Shown piece by piece: positions 13,101 through 25,100 of a stretch of DNA of 64,000 nucleotides. The notes under the pieces were generated by a model that ran no database searches, had not been told where the DNA came from, and worked only from the letters and a program-made list of their open reading frames with translations. Source of the DNA: Owenia fusiformis (taxonomy: Eukaryota; Annelida; Polychaeta; Sabellida; Oweniidae). The translations under genes and the position numbers were made by a program. The first letter of the stretch is position 1; each line of letters opens with the position of its first letter. Where the stretch lies: NCBI GenBank assembly GCA_903813345.2, contig CAIIXF020000008.1, positions 38,688,867-38,752,866 on the forward strand. Reading direction: 5' to 3'.

Positions 13101-16100
13101 TGTAACAGTTTCCTTCGTCCAAACCCTCTCCTTCGCCTTGAACTCCAACCCCCCCCCCTTTGTTATAAAATGAGCCCTCTGGCATGGGAAAAAATTGAAC
13201 CCCCTGTCATATAATCATGACAAATAATACAACTCGGTATTTATTGTCTCATTACACCCCCTTTGGTAAATCCTGGGTACACCCCATGAAGCATCAGAGA
13301 GTTGAAACAAAATATATCTGATATCACCTGCACATTCAAATTGGCCTCAGAGATTGAAATAGCATTTTGAGGATGTTGTAAAATAGCCATAAAGTCATTG
13401 GTCATTTGAAATAGACCAATGAAACTTGGTGGAATGAAAGAACATTGAACATGCAAAATATATTATTTAAAACCATGCTGGATGACTGAATTATTTACAT
13501 TTGTTTGTGCTACCTTTTATTCAAATGTGATGAAGCTACTCTTAAATGCCTCTGTAGCTGCTTATATAAAGAGTGATGAACCTATTCTATTTTGCCTTTT
13601 TTACTTTTATGCAGCTCAAACCATCTATCTTGGTACTAGATAGTAGATATCCATTGTACAAAGAGTCTACTTTTGGTCTAGAATGCCCTAGGTGAAAATC
13701 CATGCATAGTGCAAATAATATTCCAAAGGAAATTACTCTTGTGTCTTTAAAACAATATAATATGAATAGGAACTGTATGTGTTATTCTTATTCTTATAAG
13801 TGTTTTTTTGTTGTTGTTGTAGTGCTCCAGCTGCATCCAGTGCCAAAAGAAGTTTGATTGGTCATGTAGAAGGGTGAGTAGAAGCTCCTTAAAGGGGCAA
13901 CAAGGCCTGTAGAGAGAAAATAGGAAAATTTTAACTTTTTCTGAGCTATCAAGGCAACATTTGGCTAAACATCTTTTTTGACATACCTATTTTCTTAAAA
14001 TGTATGGATTAACTATCAATTTCAGCATTTATAAGTGTAAATTCAGTTCAAAGCTTCAAAAAGGGGAAATCCACTTTTATATTCTAGGGGGTTTCTTTGT
14101 AGATAATAAAAATAGTAAGTCCTGATGAAATATCCAAACTGGTCCATGGTAACATTGTGAAATTGCTGCAATCCTTAACAGTTACATTGTTAAATAGCTA
14201 CAATCCTTAATAGTAGCATTATGAAATAGCAAATCCTTAATGGTAACATTGTTAAATAGCTGCAATCATTATTAGTAACATTGTTAAATAGCTGCAATCC
14301 TTGAAAGTAACCTTGTTAAATAGCTACAATCATTAATGGTAACATTGTTGAATAGCTGCAATCCTTAATAGTTACATTGTTAAATAGCTACAATCATTCA
14401 TGGTAATATTGTTAAATAGCTGCAATCCTTAGTAGTAACATTGTTAAATAGCTGCAATCCTTAATAGTTACATTGTTAAATAGCTGCAATCCTTAATAGT
14501 AACATTGTGAAATAGCTGCAATCCTTAGTAGTCACATTGTTAAATAGCTGCAATCCTTAATAGTAACATTGTAAGATAGCTGCAATCATTAAGAGTTACA
14601 TTGTTAAATAGCTGCAATCCTTTATAGTTACATCGTGAAATAGCTGCAATCCTTAATAGTAGCATTATGAAATAGCAAATCCTTAATGGTAACATTGTTA
14701 AATAGCTGCAATCCTTTATAGTTACATTGTTAAATAGCTACAATCCTTAATAGTTACATTGTTAAATAGCTACAATCCTTAATAGTAACATGATTAAATT
14801 GATGCAATCCTTGATAGTTACATTGTGAAATAGCTATAATCCTTAATAGTAACATGATTGAAATAGCTTAAATTCTAACAGTAACATGTATTTATTTATG
14901 TGTTGCAGCATCACTGTCGCAGATGTGGCCGTATATTCTGTAGCAGTTGTTGTGACAACAGTGCCCCATTGCCACGCATGAGTTTTGTTGACCCAGTACG
15001 TCAATGTGCCGACTGTGTGCTCAAGACAAAGAGAGAAAATGATTTCTTTGAAAAATATGTTAAAACTTTAATCAATGGTAAATATCTGTTTTATATGATA
15101 TTTTATTACCTTGCAGAATTATGTACTGATCAGAATATAATTACTGAAAAATTGGACTTTCTCCAAATAAACTGTTTTTTGGATTTGCTCATTCATGTCT
15201 ATATTTCTAAAAATATTTATAATTCTGTGTTAAGTTTGAAGCACATTGCTGTTGCGCTAAATACAATCAATTAATGTTTGATCAATTGTTCTTCTTGAAT
15301 TAAAAAAGTTGCTTTTGAACATCTTTGTATAAGAGAATGTTGAATTTGTCACATTTGGGCAAAATTAATCCATGAATTTAATTTTTCTCAATGTAAATTT
15401 CAGCCAGATCATATATTTTCTTCTGTCTTGCAGGTGCCACGTTTCATGTGAAGAGAATGGTCAACAACCAGGAGACACTGGATGTCTCTGTCTGCAAGAT
15501 GTCAGCTGATCAAAGGTATGTAGTTCCCGTGTCATGTCATTATCATCCCATCAAACAAAGTTCTGAGGGATATAGGGAACACCTCCATCTGTCTGGATAA
15601 TAACTCAAATAATACATGGGAATAGAAGTTCTGCTTGAAGGCTAGTATAAGTTCTGCTAGTAGGCGGCCATTTACCTTTATGTGTGTACGATTTTGTTGA
15701 AATTTTACTTTTAGAAGCATTAAACTTTTTCATGACAATTTGGCTAGTGAGTGACCATTTTGAAAATGATGGCTATTTTTATGTGTGTAATTTTACTATT
15801 TTTGTTATTACTGTTAGAGTTGTAGACTGACTTTGTAAAAATGGCAGCCATGGCTGTTTGATGGGATTTGCTACCATTTAGCATTGTTGTTATCTAGTTT
15901 TGAACATACTGTACTCCCGGTAATTTTCGCGCACTATATTTCACGCTTTTTGTGAATTTTGGAAAATTCGCGAAATATACAGGAGTACAGTATATCACAT
16001 TTTATTACTTTGCAGATATATCACATTTTATTATATACAGGGTGTCCAAAAAACAGGACCCAAGAAAGTTACTCATTTGGTAGATTATCATCAAACTTTC

Positions 16101-19100
16101 ACAGAAAAATTCACATTGAATCTGTCTGTCCAGGTGATAACTCAAATACAAGTTGACAGATAAGGTTTAAATTTTATAGGCTGAAACTTGATTAAGATAG
16201 GACCGTTTCTCAAGAATGAATTTTCTGATTTAAGGTGCTCATAGGCTTAGAACTCTGCTCAAGAAGAATTTTTCAGGAGAGCTACTGGTGTAGATTTTTC
16301 CAAAAGGAGACAATATGATTATACTAGCTACCTGTTTTATCATGTTATTTTGAAAATGATGAGTGATTTGATAAAATATGTTTTGTTCCATGGCATTTGC
16401 TTCTATCGGGAGTTTCTCTAGTTATTCCAGATATATTACATTTTATATTTTGCAGATATATTACATTTGAAGGAGGAAATGGTCTGGAACCAATCAACCT
16501 CACCCGCCTGGAAGGAGTACAGATCATCACGTCTGGAGCTGATGCACAGGGTGAGCCACAATTAGCACATTTTAAAATGATATATTCATGTACTGGGAGA
16601 GCAACTTTGTGAAATTCATTTTAGCCTACCTTATTAGTAATAACCAGTCGTGTAACAGCCTGTGAGGAAAGCAGTCAGGTTTTATTGCTCAGATATTTTC
16701 AGTCGATTCAATATTCCTGGAAAATTACTCATTAGACTTACTTGTTTTGTTTTATTATTATAAATTTTATTAACTTAATAACAAAATTGAAACATTTTTA
16801 CAATTTTTACATAATATACAGGGGTATATAAAATATATTAATATATACATGATAATAGTAATATAAATTCTTAAGTGTTATTACTGTTATGGAATGTTTC
16901 AACAAAACCTTGTAAAAATCTGACAAATCCGTTTGAGCATACTGCTCAGACCAATATTCATGGATAGAATTACTTGTTACTGTGTTTGGTATCCGATTAT
17001 ATTGTAGAACATATTATACACACCTTATTTTGTACTGCATATTGTAATACATGTCTGTACAGAGAAAGAAGGTGAGGGGAAACTACTTGCATGTAGGTAA
17101 AACTGTGTTTAAATGTCAACAAACTGTGTTGTACTGTACTGTACTGTACATTTTATTATACAAACACCGTATATTGTGCTACATATTGTAATGCATATAC
17201 CCTGTATATTCACACTACCCTACCTTGATCGTGCATGCGCTAGATTTTTGACTTTCGCTCAGTCCACTGCTGAGTAAAATTACTGCAATAATATATGGTC
17301 ATCTTATGAATGGTAACAATATAATTTGAAAATATATATATATACTTTCATCTATATTGTTTTAGAAAACACATCAAACACTTGTTTTGTTCTTGGTATG
17401 ATGTTTTCAGAGTGAAATGAAACATCTTTCCAAACCTCTTTGGAACAAAACGACATAAACACAACATGTTTAGGTCTCTCAATATTGTAATTGTGTAAAG
17501 GAAATTTTGGTTGATTTTAAAAAAGTATCTTGAAATAAAAGGTTTTTTCTTGATTTTTATCTATTTTGGGTCGATTTTGTTTTAATTGTGTAAAGGAAAT
17601 TTTGGTTGATTTTAAAAAAGTATCTTGAAATAAAAGGTTTTTTCTTGATTTTTATCTATTTTGGGTCGATTTTGTTTTAATTTTTTGAATACTTTTTTAA
17701 AATCAACCAAAAACTCCTTTGTATAACTATATAATATTGAGAGGTCTAAAAACATTTTGTATGCTATTTTGTTCCAACAAGGTTCAGAAGGACATTTTAT
17801 TTCATTTTTAAGAATTGGTAGAAAGGAGCATAAACAATTGCAATAAAAAAAAACAAAAAATGTTATAACAAAAAAAGTTATATAAAATATTTCTAAATGA
17901 TTTTCGCATGAAATTGTTGTCAATCAGTCAACATTACATAAAATACCGTGTTTTTTTTACAGAATCTTTTCGATAACTGGTTTAAGAGAAAAACATTGTT
18001 GAATTCAGTTCACCATATCGATACCTATCCTTTCCAGAACCTTGTGATTGCCCTGTATATATAAACACCCTACATTGTAGTACATGTTATAATTTACATA
18101 TGCTGCATATTGTGTTACATATTGTACTTTTATTTACATATGATATACTATTAGTCAACTTAATTTGGCGGGATTTAATTTGGCGAATTGGGCAAATTTA
18201 GAAAATTGGCAGAGATTTAATTTGAAGAATTTAGCATCAATAAATGGCTGTAAAATTGGCAAATTTCACAGTAGAATCAGTATTAACGGTCATCATTTTA
18301 CACTCTTATTTCCTTCAGAAAATAATAGAAAATTGTTTTGTTCATTTTATTTTTGTGACTTTCTGACACCAAATGGTCCAATTTATTGGATAAATCAGAT
18401 CTTGAACATTTAACCATGATACACAATTTTTCCGAACATAAATTACACTAGACGAAAATTTCCCAGGGATTTCTGAAAAATTGGCGAAGACATGAATTTG
18501 CGAATTTTATCAATTTGCCAAATTCGCCAAATTAAATTGTTTGCCAATGAAGTTGGCTAACAGAAGACTGTTTTGTACAGCAGTCTACAAAGAACAATGG
18601 GAGGTTGAATACATACTAGATGCATTTTTGGGACATTTGTGATGTACAGGATGTCAAAAAACAATGGCACCCCCTCTACAGCAAAAAGTCCTTAATATTC
18701 TTTATCGTGTCATACCGTATTTGAAAGATTTCAACTGCACTGACCATATGGGTTCATTTCTGAAAAACAGGGTATAGGAACTGATGGGCAAAGAGCCTCT
18801 TGAAAAAAGACACAGTAAGGATGTATTTCTGAAGAATGTGAGGAAAGTGCTAAGAGGATTTAATGCAATGCTACACCTTTATTTGAATTTTTATTGAAAT
18901 CATATCCGTCCAGATAAGCTGCTGTTTGAGTAGCAACTACTAAGAATCAGCTGTAAATCTGTAAAATTATATGATATAAAGCTGAAATTTGTCAGGTAAC
19001 TCCAGAATTAAATTGTCTTTAAAATGAGATAAGACACACCATGTAACATTAAGTACTTTTTGCTGTAGAGGGGGGATGCCATTGTTTTTTGACACCCTGT

Positions 19101-22100
19101 GTTTTATGTAAATACAAAATTAATATACTGAATGATATCATATAACTTACATATCAGTTATGACCATTGACCTCTTTTGTGTCTTTGCTAATATTACAAC
19201 ATTTAAACCAAATGCTTAGGCCGATAGAAATAATTTTTAAATAAACTTTAAGATGGCATGGTGATTGATCTGTGTTTATTTATAATTCTCTGTGGTATTT
19301 TTAAATTCCACATTCAGCCCCTAAAAGTCGTTTTTGTAAAACAGCCCTACTGTTTGATAAAATACATTAATATACATACCAAGTGTGTAGTGTCGATTAA
19401 ACATGATATACCTTAGAACTAATTCTTCACTTCTCTCTTCAAGCAGACATTTATTCTCAAACATCAACAAATGATTTGAAATGTATTTATTATTATTTTG
19501 TTTTTTTGGAATGATATGATTACTTTTAATTTGCATTGCTAAAAAATGGTAAGTACCAATCGTATGCTTTGGGCATGTGCAAAATCAATAAACACTTGAC
19601 TCCTGCCATGGCCAATTTCGCAAAGTGGGACAGTGTCTTTTAATGACGTGTCAGACCCTCAGTATGTCATATATAGATTTTATATTCTGGATATGTCATT
19701 CCATGCTTTCTTTATATAAAGTTTGTTTTTTTTACATTGAGAATAGCATTAAGCCACGTAAACTTGAATTCAAAAACTCTTTGAGCACCCAAGAGAAAAA
19801 GATAATATAGGATTCTGTTGGTGCTGCCATCTTTATATCAGCCCAAAATCTACTGATGAAACCTTTATATCCAGACACCTCTCTAACTAGAAAATGTGAA
19901 CACTTACCCCAGTGCTAACTTTGATATTACCAACTGACACATAGCCTATACTACCAGTTTTGTGAAATGAAATCAAAGTCCTTAAAATGTTAGTGTTATT
20001 TTTTTTTGTTTAATACCTTCGGGTCTGCAGATTAACCCCTAGCTTACTCTGATTGTATTGTGTATATTGTACTTTCTGTCGTCTAAATATTGCATTGTTA
20101 TTTGACAACCTTTACCACAGTTGTAAAAAGCTATTTTCTCTCTTAAAATGTTTAATTCTCACCTGCATTTTAAAGGATTGCAAACTTAATTATCTGATTA
20201 CAAGTTACAAAGCACATTTAAGAATGACAGTTTGGCATTAAAGAACAATTGTGGCACTTTAAAGATTAAAAGAACATCGAACCAATTTGACACTTGAAAG
20301 AACAGCAGCCTTGGATTTTTAAGAATGTCAACCATTCAAAGATGCCAGAATTACATAACGACACGGCTGATTTTAATTTTGCATTTAAATTTCTAGAAGT
20401 GCCCCACAATTCAGGCATCAGCGCATAATTTTTGTATGATTAACACATTTCTCAAAGAATCTTTAACCTGTTGTTTAACTGCTTCATCATCTTCATAATT
20501 ATTTTAAGTAGGTTGATAGATAAGTACATAATGTGTTTAAACCTGACAAGAACTAAAAAAAAAGTTTGAACTCTCGTATTATCATCCATATCTGGTATGG
20601 TGGTACATATGGTGAGATGGAGTTTATGCTATCACAAAATTTTAGAAGGCTTTTTACTTGAATATGGATTTTGGGAATTTTTGCCGAATGCAATTGCATA
20701 TTTTGCTCCATAATTGACATTTCCCACCGCATAATTTTGTATTTTTGCTGCATACTATGTACATGTACATGTACTTTATTTTAGGTATTCAGCAAAAGTT
20801 GGATATTTTTGAATACAACTGAATATTGAAAACAACCAAATCTAGCCTGCTATATACTGTACTTCTGCTTAATATGGCGGCCGTTTTAAATTGCAGATGT
20901 TCCAAATTGCTAAAGTCCGCCAAACTAAGTAGCCTCTAGGTTCAATATTTCATATTTCAATTGTAAATATGTATAGAATACGAGGGTTGTCCCAGAAGTA
21001 AAGCACTATATACTCTAACTTTATCAATAATTGATATTTTTCCATGAAATTTTCAGTGAATGGTCCTTAGAGACAATTTTATTATTCTACAAATTTTCAT
21101 CTTGACTGATAATACTATGTTGATGTTATAATAAAATCAAGTTGGTGAGTTTGGGAAGGGTGGGGCAGGTTATTGTCACGTCAAAAGAAATAAAAAATTA
21201 AATATGAAATAATTAATCAACAAATACCATTTTGTGTAGATATAAGAAGTATGATTTCTCCAAGAAAATTCAATAAATCTGGAAGATTTATTTTTTCAAG
21301 AGAAAGTTTACAACTGAATTGCTAAATGAATAAGCACAGTACATGGCAAAATATGTTAGGTCTTCTACAATTTTTTGAACTGATACGCTTCTAAGATATG
21401 AGATCTATTAAAAAAGGTGCATTGTCACAAACGTACAAAAGTCAATGTTTTTGCTATAAATCTGAAAGGCTACAATGGTCTACACGACCTGTAATAAACA
21501 GGTATAAGAGACGTTATTATAACAAGACTAATGATATTATTGGCTTTTTAAAGTAAGTTTCCATCCGTTTAAAAAAAAAATTGAACAGAGGGGGGAGTGA
21601 ATGGAGGGGGGCGAAATGTGTATATGAGACATGATAAGACATGTTACTTCAATTTATATATAACTCCAAATTTTCCCATTTTTCATTCTCCAGAGATGTA
21701 ATATCCGGTTTCTTACTGAGGTACTGAGTTTGTTTTTTTCAAATACACGAGGTCTTGTGAATTTGTTCCATCTTAAAGACATATTACTCCCCCCTCCATT
21801 CACTCCCCCTCCGTTCAATATTAATTTTTTTCGATTATTTTTTGTATAACACATGGAAACTAACTTTTAAAAGCAAGCAAGTGTGGTGATAATAACATAC
21901 CTATTTATTACAGGTCGTGTAGACTATTGTTGCCTGATTTATAGCAGAAACAATGACTTTTGCACGTTGGTGATGATTTGCCTTTTTTAATAGATCTCAT
22001 ATCTTAAAAGCGTTTCAGTCAAATAAATACTAGAAGACCTAACATATTTTTCCATGTACTGTGTGCCTATTCATTGAGCAATTCAGTTGTAAACTTTCTC

Positions 22101-25100
22101 TTGAAAAAATAAATCTTCCAGATTTTTGAATTTTCTTAAAGAAATCGCCTATTCCCCCACCCGTGATATTGCACAGTGTCCTATTTCACATTTTCTCTGA
22201 ATATTGGCCTTTGCATGTTATGCACTTTTGATATTTGTCAGGTCTTCCACTGTGACTTGTAGTGTTTTTGCCTCCCACATTGGAAGTTGTCATCTGGGGT
22301 TCAGTCATCATTTTAAAATCTCTTCTACCACCTCATAATTGTAATTCCATCTGGTCTATACTCCTTTCATATTTTCTTCATGGTAGCATAAGTTTATGTG
22401 GTTGGGAGTGGCTGGGAATTTCTTGTCTGTGACTGAATTTGAATTTGTGACTTTTGAACTGTGGTATTATGACATCAAAGTGGTAAATGTCATTTTTTGT
22501 ACTTGGTTAACATCATGCTGAATAAATTCAACAATTTCCAAAACATTTTGATTATTTAAAAGAAAGAAATATTAATAAATTAACATTTTGAAGCTTTTCA
22601 TGATTAGAAAAATTGTTACCTGCCCCACCCATCCTATCCCCGTGTTGCTATAGCAACCATTTTAAGACTTAATATTAATGTATGCACGCCGACACTTCAG
22701 GATATAACAGATAAAACTTCAATTGTTATATACACAAAATTCCAGCTAAATTAAACAATATTACAGTTAGAGCATATAGTGCATTACTTCTGGGACAACC
22801 CTAGCATACATTACAATATTGCAAGTCTGCCAAATGAAGTAGCCGTGTCAAATGTTCAAAACAGTAAATCTGCCAAAATAATTAGCACCAAATTAAGTAG
22901 AAGTACAGTATACTTCAGTGTATAAGTCATTGTATTTTCAATGTTGCATCATTCTGAACTGCACAATATACTTATATTATCTTAGGGAACACAGTTGCAT
23001 CCGGCATATCACTTAAGTTCAGCAACCGACAAGGAGATTTACAGAAACTGCAGCTGTCAGCACCAGAGACCACAAACAAACGACCCTGTCTTCTCTGGAT
23101 AGCTGCTATGCAAAAGGTAAGAAATATATACAAACAAATGACCCTGTCTGCTCTGGATAGCTGCTATGCAAAAGGTAAGAAATATATACAAACAAACGAC
23201 CCTGTCTGCTCTGGATAGCTGCTATGCAAAAGGTAAGAAATATATACAAACAAACGACCCTGTCTGCTCTGGATAGCTGTTATGCAAAAGGTAAGAAATA
23301 TATACAAACAAACGACCCTGTCTGCTCTGGATAGCTGCTATGCAAAAGGTAAGAAATATATACAAACAAATGACCCTGTCTGCTCTGGATAGCTGCTATG
23401 CAAAAGATAAGAAATATATACAAACAAACGACCCTGTCTGCTCTGGATAGCTGCTATGCAAAAGATAAGAAATATATACAAACAAACGACCCTGTCTGCT
23501 CTGGATAGCTGCTATGCAAAAGATAAGAAATATATACAAACAAACGACCCTGTCTGCTCTGGATAGCTGCTATGCAAAAGGGAAGAAATATATACAAACA
23601 AACGACCCTGTCTGCTCTGGATAGCTGCTATGCAAAAGGTAAGAAATATATACAAACAAACGACCCTGTCTGCTCTGGATAGCTGCTATGCAAAAGGTAA
23701 GAAATATATACAAACAAAAGACCCTGTCTGCTCTGGATAGCTGCTATGCAAAAGATAAGAAATATATACAAACAAACGACCCTGTCTGCTCTGGATAGCT
23801 GCTATGCAAATGATAAGAAATATATACAAACAAACGACCCTGTCTGCTCTGGATAGCTGCTATGCAAAAGGTAAGAAATATATACAAACAAACGACCCTG
23901 TCTGCTCTGGATAGCTGCTATGCAAAAGGTAAGAAATATATACAAACGAACGACCCAGTCTGCTCTGGATAGCTGCTATGCAAAAGGTAAGATATATATA
24001 CAAACAAAAGACCCTGTCTGCTCTGGATAGCTGCTATGCAAAAGGTAAGAAATATATACAAACAAACGACCCAGTCTGCTCTGGATAGCTGCTATGCAAA
24101 AGGTAAGGGATATATACAAACAAAAGACTCTGTCTGCACTGGATAGCTGCTATGCAAAAGGTAAGAGATATATACAAACAAAAGACCCTGTCTGCTCTGG
24201 ATAGCTGCTATGCAAAAGGTAAGAAATATATACAAACAAACGACCCAGTCTGCTCTGGATAGCTGCTATGCAAAAGGTAAGGGATATATACAAACAAAAG
24301 ACTCTGTCTGCACTGGATAGCTGCTATGCAAAAGGTAAGAGATATATACAAACAAACGACCCTGTCTGCTCTGGATAACTGCTATGCAAAAGGTAAGAAA
24401 TATGTACAAACAAACGACTCTGTCTGCTCTGGATAGCTGCTATGCAAGAGGTAAGAGATATACAAACAAAAGACCCTGTCTTCTCTGGAGAGCTGCTATG
24501 CAAAAAGGAAGATATATATACAAACAAAAGACCCTGTCTTCTCTGGATAGCTGCTATGCAAAAAGGAAGATATATATACAAACAAAAGACCCTGTCTTCT
24601 CTGGATAGCTGCTATGCAAAAGGTAAGATATATATACAAACAAACGACCCTGTCTATTTGGATAGCTGCTATGCAAATGATAAGAAATATATACAAACAA
24701 ACGACCCTGTCTGCTCTGGATGGCTGCTATGCAAAAGGTAAGAAATATATACAAACAAACGACCCTGTCTGCTCTGGATAGCTGCTATGCAAAAGGTAAG
24801 AAATATATACAAACGAACGACCCAGTCTGCTCTGGATAGCTGCTATGCAAAAGGTAAGAGATATATACAAACAAAAGACCCTGTCTGCACTGGATAGCTG
24901 CTATGCAAAAGGTAAGAGATATATACAAACAAACGACCCTGTCTGCTCTGGATAACTGCTATGCAAAAGGTAAGAAATATGTACAAACAAACGACTCTGT
25001 CTGCTCTGGATAGCTGCGATGCAAAAGGTAAGAGATATATACAAACAAACGACCCTGTCTGCTCTGGATAGCTGCTATGCAAAAGGTAAGATATATATAC

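Larger units (their letters stand above)
20857..22912. mobile_element. Outer TACTGTACTT element, split by a mariner-type insertion
   Basis: TACTGTACTTCTGCTTAA and TTAAGTAGAAGTACAGTA are inverted ends. Next to both lie CCGCCAAACTAAGTAG-type segments. The mariner-type element at 20981-22805 separates the halves. Confidence 0.6.

Noticed and set aside
14900-15274. 124-codon frame as a complete short FYVE protein
   Set aside because: It is exon 3 read past its GTAAAT donor into intron; family continuity (GATF..) resumes at 15434.
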